DNA from: an uncultured Flavobacteriaceae bacterium
GTDB lineage: Bacteria; Bacteroidota; Bacteroidia; Flavobacteriales; Flavobacteriaceae
DNA length: 64,000 nucleotides
Assembly (NCBI GenBank): GCA_943787295.1
Contig: CALSLW010000002.1
Coordinates: 62,001 to 126,000, forward strand
Reading direction: 5' to 3'
Shown: piece by piece, positions 1 through 8,545 of the stretch
Layout: each line of letters begins with the position of its first letter
How positions within the stretch are numbered: position 1 is the first letter of the stretch
The notes under the pieces: model-generated
Database searches by the model: none
Told to the model about the DNA's origin: nothing
Seen by the model: the letters and a program-made list of their open reading frames with translations, nothing else
Translations under genes and position numbers: made by a program

Positions 1-2346
1 TTTAACAGTTTCCAAACAGGACTATCTAATATTGATATTGCAAAAGTAGAAGTTGTTCGTGGAGCTGCATCAGCACTTTATGGACCTGGGGTAACATCTG
101 GAGTAATTCACTTTATGAGTAAAAGTCCTATTGACTATCCTGGAACTACTGTTGAATTATTAGGAGGGTCGCTAGACACTTATGGTGCGTCTATTCGTCA
201 TGCATTTGCAACAGAAGACAAAAAGTTTGGATATAAAATCAACGCAAGATATGTTGAGGGGAATGATTTTGGACTTGATCTTCAAGAAGATGCTGAACAA
301 ATCGCTACTTTCAGTAGAACAATTTCTCAACCTGATATTACTCCAGAAGGTTATGTGGATGTTACTTCTCCTGGAACTATACTTTTAAACGAATCAGATC
401 TAGATGATGATTTTGATGGAAACCCACTTGCAACAGAATACAGAAACTATTCTGTAAACGCACATTTACAATACCGTCCAAATGATGACACAGAGGCATT
501 TCTTTCTGGAGGTTTAGCCAAAGGAAACGGTCTTTTCTTTAACGATCAAGGAGCTGGTATGACGCAAGGGACTGACTATTGGGCTCAAGCTCGTGTTTCG
601 TCAGGAGGATTCTTTGGAGCGCTTTCTTATAACTATAATGATGGTGGTTTAGAAGAAAACCCTACCTTTTTATACGCATCTGGATTTAGACAAGTTGCAC
701 GTCGATCTGCACTTGAGGCACAGCTGCAATATAACTTTGACGTACCTAGTTTCTTTGATTCTAGCTTTACAATTGGTGGAGATTACAGAGATATTTTCTC
801 TGATTCAGCAAACACATTGTACGGTCGTTATGATGATAATGATGATTATATCATCGCTGGTGCATACCTCCAGGGAACATCTCGTTTTAGCGAGCAACTT
901 GAATTAACCTATGCATTGCGTTATGATGATTTCAACATTTTTGACGAAGGACTTATCGCACCTCGTGTTGCCTTAGTTTATAAAATGAACGAGAAAAATA
1001 CGTTTAGAGCATCTTTTAACAGATCTTCAAGTGGTCCTGTAGCTCTTCAACAGTTCATTGATTTCCCATTAGCAATTTTATCTCCTGGGGTACTTGATGT
1101 ATGGTTAGCTGGTCAAGCAGATCCACACTTATTTGGCGACAGTCCTTACATTGACCTAGCACTAACACCAACTGAAGATACAATGTTGTCACCAGATGCT
1201 ACCGGTTTACCAGCAGCATTTTTATATGGTGCAATCGCTGGGCAGCCTGGAGCAATCGCTGGTCTAGCTGAACTACTTGGACAAACTCTTGGAGCAAATG
1301 GCGCAAACCCATTAACAGGTGCAGGAGCTTTTGGAGCATGGGCACAATCCCCAGGAACAGCTGCAAGTTTATTTCAAGATAACGTGGGAATGTTCTATAA
1401 ATACAACCTATTTACTCAAGAAAGCATGATGAATGCTGATGGTTCAGCCCAGCTGGATGATACTCCTAGATCTAAACCATCATTTACCAACAATATTGAA
1501 ATAGGATATTCAGGATTATTATTTGATAAATTAAAAGTCGGAGTTGACTTTTACACTTATGAAGTCCAAGGATTTACTCAATTTACTGCTGTTGGACCAA
1601 CTGTAGGACTCGTAGATTCTCCTGCTGATTTGGCTGCAGGATTATTGGGTACAGCAGCTGGTATCGACGATATCCCTGCTCAATTTGGAACCATTATTGC
1701 AAATAATTTTGCTTCATCTACCTTCGCTGGTACCTTGGATCCATTGACAAGAGCAGTAACAATAGGTTTCTTAGAACAAGCATTCACTGGTGCTGGAGCT
1801 AGTGCACTTGGAGCTGTCCCTGCTTCAGCTTATGCAGCATTGGGAGCAGTAGAAACAAATAGAGTTCCACAAAACGATGGTGTTGTGCATATCCCTGCTG
1901 GATATCGTCGTTTCCAAGATGCTAAAAGAAGCCACTACGGGATCGACGTAGACCTTGAATATTTTGCAAACGAAAACTACTCTTTCTTTGCGAATGGTTC
2001 TTGGTTAAGTCAAACTGAATGGGCTATTGGTGATGATGATCTACCATTTACATCTTACTTAAACGCTCCGCAAACAAGAGCTAGAGCTGGTGTACGTTTT
2101 TCTGATGATAACTCTAGATGGTCTATCTCTTATCAATATGATGAAGCATTCTATGCGAACGTAGGTCAATTTGCTGGAATGGCTCCAGAGAAGAACTTAA
2201 TCGATGCTAACATTGGTTATACCTTAAGCAACGGAGTACGTTTTGATCTTACAGCATCTAACTTATTTGATAGAAAATATCGTGCATTTGCGAATATGCC
2301 AATTATCGGAAGACGTATAATTGGAAAAATCACCTTTGATCTATAA
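1..2346 (+). CDS. TonB-dependent outer-membrane receptor, 5' end missing
   Basis: The reading frame is open from base 1, so the gene begins upstream of the window; 781 residues are visible. The first codons encode the end of the plug domain (VEVVRGAASALYGPG, a hallmark of TonB-dependent receptors). The rest is a beta-barrel with alternating aromatic and polar strands, ending in GKITFDL. Such receptors import substrates across the outer membrane using TonB energy. Two long Ala/Gly-rich hydrophobic stretches (about 1050-1390 and 1590-1860) sit where extracellular loops are expected and are unusual. The gene ends 20 bases before a dehydrogenase gene on the same strand, so it probably heads the catabolic cluster and imports its substrate. 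The family call is secure; the substrate is unknown. Confidence 0.93.
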   Translation, partial: FNSFQTGLSNIDIAKVEVVRGAASALYGPGVTSGVIHFMSKSPIDYPGTTVELLGGSLDTYGASIRHAFATEDKKFGYKINARYVEGNDFGLDLQEDAEQIATFSRTISQPDITPEGYVDVTSPGTILLNESDLDDDFDGNPLATEYRNYSVNAHLQYRPNDDTEAFLSGGLAKGNGLFFNDQGAGMTQGTDYWAQARVSSGGFFGALSYNYNDGGLEENPTFLYASGFRQVARRSALEAQLQYNFDVPSFFDSSFTIGGDYRDIFSDSANTLYGRYDDNDDYIIAGAYLQGTSRFSEQLELTYALRYDDFNIFDEGLIAPRVALVYKMNEKNTFRASFNRSSSGPVALQQFIDFPLAILSPGVLDVWLAGQADPHLFGDSPYIDLALTPTEDTMLSPDATGLPAAFLYGAIAGQPGAIAGLAELLGQTLGANGANPLTGAGAFGAWAQSPGTAASLFQDNVGMFYKYNLFTQESMMNADGSAQLDDTPRSKPSFTNNIEIGYSGLLFDKLKVGVDFYTYEVQGFTQFTAVGPTVGLVDSPADLAAGLLGTAAGIDDIPAQFGTIIANNFASSTFAGTLDPLTRAVTIGFLEQAFTGAGASALGAVPASAYAALGAVETNRVPQNDGVVHIPAGYRRFQDAKRSHYGIDVDLEYFANENYSFFANGSWLSQTEWAIGDDDLPFTSYLNAPQTRARAGVRFSDDNSRWSISYQYDEAFYANVGQFAGMAPEKNLIDANIGYTLSNGVRFDLTASNLFDRKYRAFANMPIIGRRIIGKITFDL

Positions 2347-2366
2347 TAATTACTGGATCAGCTAGT

Positions 2367-3110
2367 ATGAAAGACAAAATAGCATTCATTACTGGTGCTG
2401 CCAAAGGAATCGGAAGAGCAACAGCCGTTGCTCTTTCGACCTCTGGTTGCCAAGTAATCCTCACTGATATTGATCAAAACGCCCTAGATCAAACCAAGAA
2501 TGAAATTGAAAATGCTGGTGGCAAAGCCACTACTTATTTACTCGATGTATCTAGCCAAGAACAGGTAAACGCCGTTCACCAAAAGGCTTTAAAAGAGCAT
2601 CAACACATTGACTATTTCGTCAATAATGCAGGCATAGGAGGTGTCTTAACTCCCATCCATTTAATGACAGCAGAGAACTGGAATAATGTAATTAATGTTG
2701 ATCTCAACAGCATATTCTACTGCTTACATGCACAAATAAATATCCTCTTACCACAAGGCGGTGGGAACATTGTCAATGTTGCCTCACTCGCTGGTAAAAA
2801 AGGCGTTATGGCTGGATCTCATTATTCGGCGGCAAAACACGGGGTCATCGGGATCACTAAAAGTGCTGCGATAGAATATGGCGCGCATAACATTCGCGTT
2901 AATGCCATTTGTCCCTCTTTTTTAGAAACCGATATTATTCAAGCGGTACCTCAACAAATACTCGATTTTGTAAAACAACATCGTGTTCCACTAAAACGGC
3001 ATGGTAAAGCAGAAGAAGCTGGAGAAACAATCAAGTGGTTACTATCAGATCAATCTTCATTTGTCAACGGTCACGCCTTAGTGATGGATGGCGGTATGAA
3101 CGCTGGATAA
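2367..3110 (+). CDS. Short-chain dehydrogenase/reductase (SDR) 1
   Basis: A 247-residue classical SDR. The Rossmann motif TGAAKGIG lies near residue 9, the NNAG motif near residue 88, the catalytic Ser in SLAGKKG and the catalytic YSAAK near residue 152, and the usual DGG is near the C-terminus. These enzymes oxidise or reduce alcohol/ketone groups with NAD(P)(H), often on CoA thioesters in beta-oxidation-like pathways. The gene follows the TonB receptor by 20 bases and precedes a second SDR by 84 bases. All catalytic residues are present. The substrate cannot be read from sequence. Confidence 0.9.
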   Translation: MKDKIAFITGAAKGIGRATAVALSTSGCQVILTDIDQNALDQTKNEIENAGGKATTYLLDVSSQEQVNAVHQKALKEHQHIDYFVNNAGIGGVLTPIHLMTAENWNNVINVDLNSIFYCLHAQINILLPQGGGNIVNVASLAGKKGVMAGSHYSAAKHGVIGITKSAAIEYGAHNIRVNAICPSFLETDIIQAVPQQILDFVKQHRVPLKRHGKAEEAGETIKWLLSDQSSFVNGHALVMDGGMNAG

Positions 3111-3194
3111 CTCACCCTAAACTTTCTTATTTTTAGTGATTTGCAGCTTCTAAAGCAGTAGACTTTTTCCTCTTTTTTCTTATCTTGAGGTGAT

Positions 3195-4001
3195 ATGTTT
3201 GCACCCTCATTATTTGAAAATAAAACCATCCTTGTTAGTGGTGGAAGAAGCGGAATAGGCTTTGCCATTTCAAAAGCATTTCTCGAACATGGTGCAGAAG
3301 TTTTTATCGCATCGCGGAAAAAAGAGTTGCTCGAAAAAGCCGCAGAAGAGTTGAACCAATTCGGAAAGTGCCATGCAGTCCCTTGTGACATTCGTTCTCC
3401 CGAAGACATCAATGCTTTAGCGACAGCCATTCAAGAAACCACAGGCCGTTTAGATATCCTAATCAATAATGCAGGAGGACAATTCCCTGCCCCTGCGCAT
3501 GTCATGGCAGAAAAAGGTTGGGCAGCGGTCATCAATAACAACCTTAACGGCACCTTTTATATGTGCCAAAAAATAGCGAACAGCTTTTTTATCCCACAAA
3601 ACAGCGGCAACATCATCAATATAACGGCAAATGTCTTGCGGGGTTTCCCTGGGATGGCACATACAGGTGCAGCACGTGCTGGAGTAGAAAATTTAACAAA
3701 GAGTCTGGGACAAGAATGGGCGACCTATGGGATTAGGGTAAATGCAGTCGCTCCCGGCACCATTGACACCACTGGCTTAGACAACTACCCACCTTTTATG
3801 CGAAATTTCTTTCGTAAAACTGAAGGTAAAAACTTGATGAAACGCTTTGGAAAAGCAGAAGATGTAGCAAACGCAGTACTCTTTCTTTCCAGCCCACTGG
3901 CAAGTTATATTAGCGGGGTAACCCTTCCCGTAGATGGTTTAGAACATCTTGCTGGGGATAGAATGGATATGTATAACGCATTAATGAAGATGATGAAATA
4001 A
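3195..4001 (+). CDS. SDR 2, peroxisomal trans-2-enoyl-CoA reductase-like
   Basis: A 268-residue SDR with the cofactor motif GGRSGIG and NNAGGQFPAPA. The usual YxxxK active site is replaced by HTGAARAGVENLTKSL, the pattern I recall from peroxisomal trans-2-enoyl-CoA reductase (PECR) and close to 2,4-dienoyl-CoA reductases. This suggests reduction of a C=C bond in an enoyl-CoA rather than a ketone. A GAGG purine run just upstream (about 3187-3191) may help translation. It sits between SDR 1 and an SMP-30-like gene, 11 bases before the latter, so co-transcription is likely. Enoyl-CoA reductase activity is inferred from motif resemblance. Confidence 0.85.
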   Translation: MFAPSLFENKTILVSGGRSGIGFAISKAFLEHGAEVFIASRKKELLEKAAEELNQFGKCHAVPCDIRSPEDINALATAIQETTGRLDILINNAGGQFPAPAHVMAEKGWAAVINNNLNGTFYMCQKIANSFFIPQNSGNIINITANVLRGFPGMAHTGAARAGVENLTKSLGQEWATYGIRVNAVAPGTIDTTGLDNYPPFMRNFFRKTEGKNLMKRFGKAEDVANAVLFLSSPLASYISGVTLPVDGLEHLAGDRMDMYNALMKMMK

Positions 4002-4012
4002 AATTACTCGAT

Positions 4013-5071
4013 ATGAAACTTTTTAAAACACTTATAGCATTCGTACTAATCACTGGAATGGCGTATCTTGGTTTTTATCCTATCCCTCTTGATCCAATAG
4101 CACGAAAAGCTCCCCCGTTCCCCGGCTTAAAAGGAGTGTATCAACCCAATAATCAATTAGCTAAAACTAATTTAATCTCCCTCCCTTCACTAGGTCCAGA
4201 ATCTATCGTTCGTCATCCTGATGGACACTTTTTTACGGGTTTAGCCAATGGGGACATCGTTCAATTTAATGCAAAAGGAGAAGAACAAAACATTATCGCC
4301 AATACGGGTGGACGCCCATTAGGAATGAAAATCACCCCCAGTGGGGAACTCATCATCGCAGATCAAATCAAAGGGCTGATCAAATTAGACAGCGCTAATA
4401 AAATCAGTATTCTAGTAGATCAATACAAAGGAGAATCCCTAAAATTTATCGATGATCTCGACATTAGTAAAGAAGGCATCGTCTATTTTAGTAATGCCAC
4501 CCAACGCAACCCCGATGTGGTTGAAAATGAAGCCTGGGAACAAAGAGCATCAGGGGCTATTTTTGCCTTTGACCTCAATACAGAGCAATTGCGCTTAATC
4601 AAAGACGACTTGTTTTTTGCGAATGGGGTTGCCCTTAATGCTACCCAAGACTATTTTGTCTTCAGTGAAACCTTTGGCTTTAGCCTTAAAAAATACTGGC
4701 TTAAAGGACCAAAAGCTGGAACGATCGAAATTTTCAATGATCGTTTACCCGGTTTTCCAGACAATGTTACCTTTAACAAAGGCATCTTTTGGGTCGCTAT
4801 CCCCACACAACGGGTTATCAATATTGAACCCTTATTTGAATATCCCTTTATACGATCAATGATTTTACGCCTCCCAGAAGCTGTGCGCAATGCGGTCTTA
4901 CCTCCTCGTTATGCCATGCTTTTAGGCTTTAACGAAGAGGGAAAAGTCATTTATAATCTTCAAGACCCCGGCGGAAAGTATGATTATATCACTAGTGTTT
5001 TACAAATTGAAAATCAATTATACTTGGGGAGTTTAAAAGAGCCCACCTTTGGGATATACTCCCTTGACTAA
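4013..5071 (+). CDS. SMP-30/gluconolactonase/strictosidine synthase-like beta-propeller, membrane-anchored
   Basis: 352 residues. A hydrophobic N-terminal segment (about residues 5-22) is either a membrane anchor or a signal peptide. The rest resembles a six-bladed propeller of the SMP-30/strictosidine synthase-like/APMAP group: FIDDLDISKEGIVYFSNA near residue 145 and FFANGVALNATQDYFVFSE near residue 202 are typical blade motifs carrying likely metal ligands. Family members hydrolyse lactones or related esters. In this cluster a lactonase opening a ring intermediate, probably on the periplasmic side, is plausible but inferred. It is the last gene before a 146-base gap. Confidence 0.82.
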   Translation: MKLFKTLIAFVLITGMAYLGFYPIPLDPIARKAPPFPGLKGVYQPNNQLAKTNLISLPSLGPESIVRHPDGHFFTGLANGDIVQFNAKGEEQNIIANTGGRPLGMKITPSGELIIADQIKGLIKLDSANKISILVDQYKGESLKFIDDLDISKEGIVYFSNATQRNPDVVENEAWEQRASGAIFAFDLNTEQLRLIKDDLFFANGVALNATQDYFVFSETFGFSLKKYWLKGPKAGTIEIFNDRLPGFPDNVTFNKGIFWVAIPTQRVINIEPLFEYPFIRSMILRLPEAVRNAVLPPRYAMLLGFNEEGKVIYNLQDPGGKYDYITSVLQIENQLYLGSLKEPTFGIYSLD

Positions 5072-5111
5072 GGCAAAAATCAATAATAAAATGCCGATGG
5101 AAAACGCATCT

Positions 5112-5123
5112 TATGCATGCATT
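5112..5123. promoter_or_regulatory. Candidate operator palindrome before the SDR 3 operon
   Basis: TATGCATGCATT contains the perfect palindrome ATGCATGCAT and lies in the only sizeable gap (5072-5217) between the two halves of the cluster, about 95 bases before the SDR 3 start. It matches 10 of 12 positions of TATGCAAGCATA, which occurs twice in inverted orientation before the MarR gene at 62825. Whether it binds a regulator is unknown; a 12-base match can arise by chance. Confidence 0.35.
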
Positions 5124-5217
5124 ATTTATCCCTTTTAGACCAGTCAAAAATCAAAAACAAACTTTATATTGTAAAAAATATTAAATCGTAGAATAATTAT
5201 TAAACCAAAAAATATTT

Positions 5218-5961
5218 ATGTTCAATTTAGAAGGACAAGTCGCCATCATTACCGGTGGTGCACAAGGAATTGGAGAAGGTATCTGCCAGGTCTTTTGTAA
5301 GGCTGGAGCGACAGTCGCGTTGTGGGATGTACGTGACTCTGGTGCTGCCACAGCAGAAAAAATTAAAGCCGAAGGTGGAAACATCTTTTTTCAAAAAGTA
5401 GATATTACCGATCGAGCAGGCGTTGACAAAGCCGTTGCAGAAATCATTGAAGGCTACAGTAAAATTGATATTTTAATCAACAACGCTGGGGTTTTACGCG
5501 ATCGCTCTTTTTTAAAAATGACCCAAGAAGAGTGGGATACCGTAATCAACGTTAACCTTAGTTCCCTTTTCACCACAACACAAGCCGTGCTGCCTTACAT
5601 GCGTGAAGCAGGCTATGGACGGGTTATTTCGGCCTCTTCAGTGAATGGTTTTACAGGAGCCTTCGGCCAAACAAACTACTCGGCTACTAAAGCGGGTGTC
5701 GCCGGATTTACTAGAGCATTGGCCAGAGAGGTAGGGCGTTTTGGTATTACAGCAAATGCTGTTGCCCCAGGCTTTATCGAATCAGAAATGACCGCATCTA
5801 TGCCCCCCGAAGTGGTCAAAGCGGGTATCGCCATGATACCAGTTGCCAGAATCGGTACCCCAGAAGATATGGGTCATGCCTATTTATATTTAGCCTCAAA
5901 AGAAGCAGGATTTATTAACGGAACTACCTTACATGCAAACGGTGGTGCCTTCCCAACATAG
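5218..5961 (+). CDS. SDR 3, FabG/acetoacetyl-CoA reductase-like
   Basis: A 247-residue classical SDR with TGGAQGIG at the cofactor site, NNAGVLRD, catalytic Ser in ISASSVNG and YSATK near residue 159. Overall it resembles 3-oxoacyl-ACP/acetoacetyl-CoA reductases (FabG/PhaB type). The likely reaction is reversible 3-ketoacyl / 3-hydroxyacyl thioester conversion with NAD(P)(H). It begins a second tight gene run; the next SDR starts 5 bases after its stop. The active site is complete. A catabolic rather than biosynthetic role is inferred from its neighbours. Confidence 0.9.
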   Translation: MFNLEGQVAIITGGAQGIGEGICQVFCKAGATVALWDVRDSGAATAEKIKAEGGNIFFQKVDITDRAGVDKAVAEIIEGYSKIDILINNAGVLRDRSFLKMTQEEWDTVINVNLSSLFTTTQAVLPYMREAGYGRVISASSVNGFTGAFGQTNYSATKAGVAGFTRALAREVGRFGITANAVAPGFIESEMTASMPPEVVKAGIAMIPVARIGTPEDMGHAYLYLASKEAGFINGTTLHANGGAFPT

Positions 5962-5966
5962 AAAAA

Positions 5967-6737
5967 ATGAGTACACGTAAATTATTTGAATTAGATGGCA
6001 AAGTTGCTATTGTTACTGGCGCCAGTAAAGGAATTGGAAAAGCCATCGCTGAAGCCTTAGCAGAATACGGCGCTAAAGTTGTTGTAAGCAGTCGCGCGCA
6101 AGAAGCCGTAGACGAAGTTGCCAATGAAATTAAAGCCAATGGCCATGAAGCCACCGGGATTGCTTGCCATGTGGGGCGAGAAGATCAACGTAAAGAACTG
6201 GTTGAAAAAACCATCGCCGCTTATGGCGGAGTCGATATCTTAGTGAACAATGCAGCAACTAACCCCGTGTTTGCTCCAGTAGAAACCATTGAGAACGATA
6301 TTTTTGATAAGGTAATGAACGTTAACGTTAAAGCCTGTTTTGATTTGGCGAAGCTTTGCTTCCCATCTATGAAAGAACGCAAAAGCGGAAGTATCATTAA
6401 CATTGCCTCTGTGGAGGGAATGAAACCCAGTAATGGCTTGAGCATTTATAGTGTTAGTAAGTCGGCATTGATTATGTTAACCCAATCCCAAGCCAGTGAA
6501 TGGGGGAAATATGGAATTCGTTCTAATGCAATTTGTCCAGGATTGATCAAAACAAAATTTAGTCAAGCCTTATGGACAAACGATACGTTAATGCAACAAG
6601 TCAACAATCACCTACCGCTTCGTCGTGCAGCAGAAACACATGAGCTCTCTGGGCTAGCCGTATATCTAGCCTCTGAAGCTTCTTCTTATACTACAGGAGC
6701 CGTTTTAAATGCAGATGGAGGTCATATGTTAACCTAA
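5967..6737 (+). CDS. SDR 4
   Basis: A 256-residue classical SDR. TGASKGIG is near residue 17, NNAATNP replaces the usual NNAG (as in DHRS4-like and related enzymes), the catalytic Ser is in INIASVEG and YSVSK is near residue 163. It ends with NADGGHML. It is encoded 5 bases after SDR 3 and 9 bases before the MaoC-like gene, so it is clearly operonic. The role is probably NAD(P)-dependent oxidation of a hydroxyl group on a CoA-bound intermediate; the substrate is unknown. Confidence 0.9.
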   Translation: MSTRKLFELDGKVAIVTGASKGIGKAIAEALAEYGAKVVVSSRAQEAVDEVANEIKANGHEATGIACHVGREDQRKELVEKTIAAYGGVDILVNNAATNPVFAPVETIENDIFDKVMNVNVKACFDLAKLCFPSMKERKSGSIINIASVEGMKPSNGLSIYSVSKSALIMLTQSQASEWGKYGIRSNAICPGLIKTKFSQALWTNDTLMQQVNNHLPLRRAAETHELSGLAVYLASEASSYTTGAVLNADGGHMLT

Positions 6738-6746
6738 AAAAGAGCA

Positions 6747-7235
6747 ATGGAACAAACCACTACCCCCTATGCTACTCAACTCAAGGAGCTTGAAGAGTTA
6801 AAAGATTATGTCGGAAAAGAATTAGGTCTGACCGAATGGATGACCATGGAACAAGAGCGCATCAATAGCTTCGCTGAAGCTACGGAAGATATGCAATGGA
6901 TCCATACCGATCCAAAACGAAGCGCCGCCTTTTCTCCCTATAAGAAAACTGTCGCTCACGGCTTTTTAGTGCTTTCACTAGCCTCTAAAATTTCTTATGA
7001 TGCCTTCTCGATTGAGAATATTGTTATGGGCGTTAACTATGGTTTAGACAAGGTGCGTTTTCCTAACGCAACTAAATCAGATGCAAAACTAAGGGGACGT
7101 GTCTCCTTAATGGCATACGACGCTATTCCAGGCGGTGCCAAATATAAAATGAAAATCGTCTTTGAATTAGAAGGTGAAGAAAAACCCGCTTGTGTCGCCG
7201 AATTTTTAGCCATGGCCTATACTATGCCTGCTTAG
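6747..7235 (+). CDS. MaoC-like (R)-specific enoyl-CoA hydratase/dehydratase
   Basis: 162 residues with a single hot-dog fold. The hydratase-2-like segment ATEDMQWIHTDPKRS near residues 50-64 carries the Asp/His dyad positions, followed by TVAHGFLVLSL. MaoC proteins add water to trans-2-enoyl-CoA or perform the reverse reaction, supplying the hydration step of beta-oxidation; here the 3-hydroxyacyl-CoA product could pass to one of the adjacent SDRs. The start is 9 bases after SDR 4. Length is normal for single-domain MaoC proteins. Confidence 0.88.
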   Translation: MEQTTTPYATQLKELEELKDYVGKELGLTEWMTMEQERINSFAEATEDMQWIHTDPKRSAAFSPYKKTVAHGFLVLSLASKISYDAFSIENIVMGVNYGLDKVRFPNATKSDAKLRGRVSLMAYDAIPGGAKYKMKIVFELEGEEKPACVAEFLAMAYTMPA

Positions 7236-7247
7236 AAAAAAAAGACT

Positions 7248-7355
7248 ATGACAAAAATAACCGAGGGTGCTTTTTACATCTCCTCTATAAAAGGACATAA
7301 CTTAAACGTCTATTTGTTTGGAGAGAAAGTTGTTGAACCTGCAACTAAAATATAA
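7248..7355 (+). pseudogene. Remnant of a 4-hydroxybutyryl-CoA dehydratase/4-HPA 3-hydroxylase-family gene (N-terminus only)
   Basis: A 35-codon frame starting 12 bases after the MaoC stop. Its residues FYISSIKGHNLNVYLFGEKV match the typical N-terminus of AbfD-type dehydratases (YIESLRKLN..VYMFGEK), which are normally about 490 residues. The frame then stops (PATKI, stop), so more than 90% of the gene is gone. The spacing and start are those of a normal operon gene, consistent with internal deletion. The resemblance comes from memory of the family, not a search. Confidence 0.6.
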
Positions 7356-7364
7356 AAACACTAG

Positions 7365-7457
7365 GTCATAGTATTGGTAAGAATTGAAATAAACCACACC
7401 GAAAATATCCTCAATGAATTATGTGATTATTTTAAACGTGTATTTAAAACGAATTAA
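7365..7457 (+). pseudogene. Unidentified C-terminal gene fragment abutting the phosphotransferase gene
   Basis: An open frame with no start codon at its 5' end (it follows an in-frame TAG at 7362) encodes about 30 residues including LVRIEINHTENILNELCDYF and stops with TAA directly before the ATG at 7458. It reads like the helical C-terminus of a protein, possibly a TetR-type regulator, but I cannot assign it. With the remnant just upstream it suggests that a deletion joined the start of one gene to the end of another. Confidence 0.35.
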
Positions 7458-8537
7458 ATGGGAGTAGCATTAGACAAAGCAAAAGCAGTTCGCAAGGGAG
7501 AAAACCTCAACGAAACCGCTTTACAACAATATTTAGTCAAAAACTTAGGACAAGAACAAGGGAAACTAACGGTACAACAATTCCCTTCAGGTTTTTCAAA
7601 CCTGACCTATTTGATACAATTTGCAGGAACAGATTATGTGTTGCGTCGTCCTCCCTTTGGGGCGAATATCAAATCTGGGCATGATATGGGACGGGAATAC
7701 AAAATTCTTTCTGCCCTAAAAGGGAACTATGACAAAGCGCCCAAACCCATTCTTTTTTGCGAAGACTTAAGTATCCTTGAGGCGCCCTTTTATTTAATGG
7801 AACGGGTGCAAGGAACCATTTTAAGGTCCTCTACTCCTCAAGACCAAATGCCTAGTCCAGCACAATTTGAATTCCTTTCAAATAGCTTAGTCGATACCCT
7901 TGTTGAATTACATCAACTGGATTATAAATCGATTGGATTAGGAGATTTAGGGAATCCAGAAGGCTATGTAGAACGCCAAGTAGTAGGCTGGAGTAAACGC
8001 TATCAAAAAGCGAAAACCCATGACAACAAAGAAATGGAAGCAACCGCGCTTTGGCTCAACAACAACATGCCTAAAAAAAGCGGGGCGAGCCTAGTTCACA
8101 ACGATTTTAAGTATGATAATCTAGTTCTAACCCCAGATGAAAACCTGAATGTAAAAGCAGTTTTAGACTGGGAAATGACTACCCTAGGGGATCCTTTGAT
8201 GGATCTAGGTACCACTTTAGGCTATTGGATTCACCACACTGATCCAGATTTTATTGCGCAAAATCAACTCAATCTCACTACCCAAAAAGGGAATCCAACC
8301 CGGGGAGAGATTGTAGAAATGTATGCCAAAAAAAGCGGTCAAGCTGTAGATGACATCGTTTTCTACTTTGTTTTTGGGGTGTTTAAAATTGCTGTTATTG
8401 TACAACAAATATATTACCGCTATAGTCTGGGTCACACACAAGATCCACGCTTTAAGCATTTAGATAAAATTGTCGCCTTGTATGGTTTAGTGGCCCAGCA
8501 AGCGATACAAAAAAAGAAAATTGATCACTTATTTTAA
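7458..8537 (+). CDS. Phosphotransferase-family protein (APH fold, ACAD10/11 N-domain-like)
   Basis: 359 residues with an aminoglycoside phosphotransferase/choline kinase-like fold. The N-lobe has GFSNLTYLIQF and YVLRRPP, the catalytic loop is LVHNDFKYDNL near residue 215 and the metal-binding segment is LDWEMTTLGDPLMDLG. This subfamily is commonly encoded beside acyl-CoA dehydrogenases and is fused to one in animal ACAD10/11, where it is reported to phosphorylate 4-hydroxyacyl-CoA so that the hydroxyl can be eliminated. That role fits here, since two acyl-CoA dehydrogenases follow. An antibiotic-resistance role is unlikely. The ATG immediately follows the stop of an older gene fragment. Confidence 0.88.
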   Translation: MGVALDKAKAVRKGENLNETALQQYLVKNLGQEQGKLTVQQFPSGFSNLTYLIQFAGTDYVLRRPPFGANIKSGHDMGREYKILSALKGNYDKAPKPILFCEDLSILEAPFYLMERVQGTILRSSTPQDQMPSPAQFEFLSNSLVDTLVELHQLDYKSIGLGDLGNPEGYVERQVVGWSKRYQKAKTHDNKEMEATALWLNNNMPKKSGASLVHNDFKYDNLVLTPDENLNVKAVLDWEMTTLGDPLMDLGTTLGYWIHHTDPDFIAQNQLNLTTQKGNPTRGEIVEMYAKKSGQAVDDIVFYFVFGVFKIAVIVQQIYYRYSLGHTQDPRFKHLDKIVALYGLVAQQAIQKKKIDHLF

Positions 8538-8545
8538 TCAAGACA

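Noticed and set aside
3071-3430. Open frame on the minus strand across SDR 1/SDR 2 junction (119 codons)
   Set aside because: It overlaps two clear SDR genes, has no recognisable motif and uses unusual codons; it is a shadow of the real genes.
7458-8537. Aminoglycoside resistance gene (APH-type kinase)
   Set aside because: The subfamily and its context with acyl-CoA dehydrogenases point to acyl-CoA metabolism, not drug modification.
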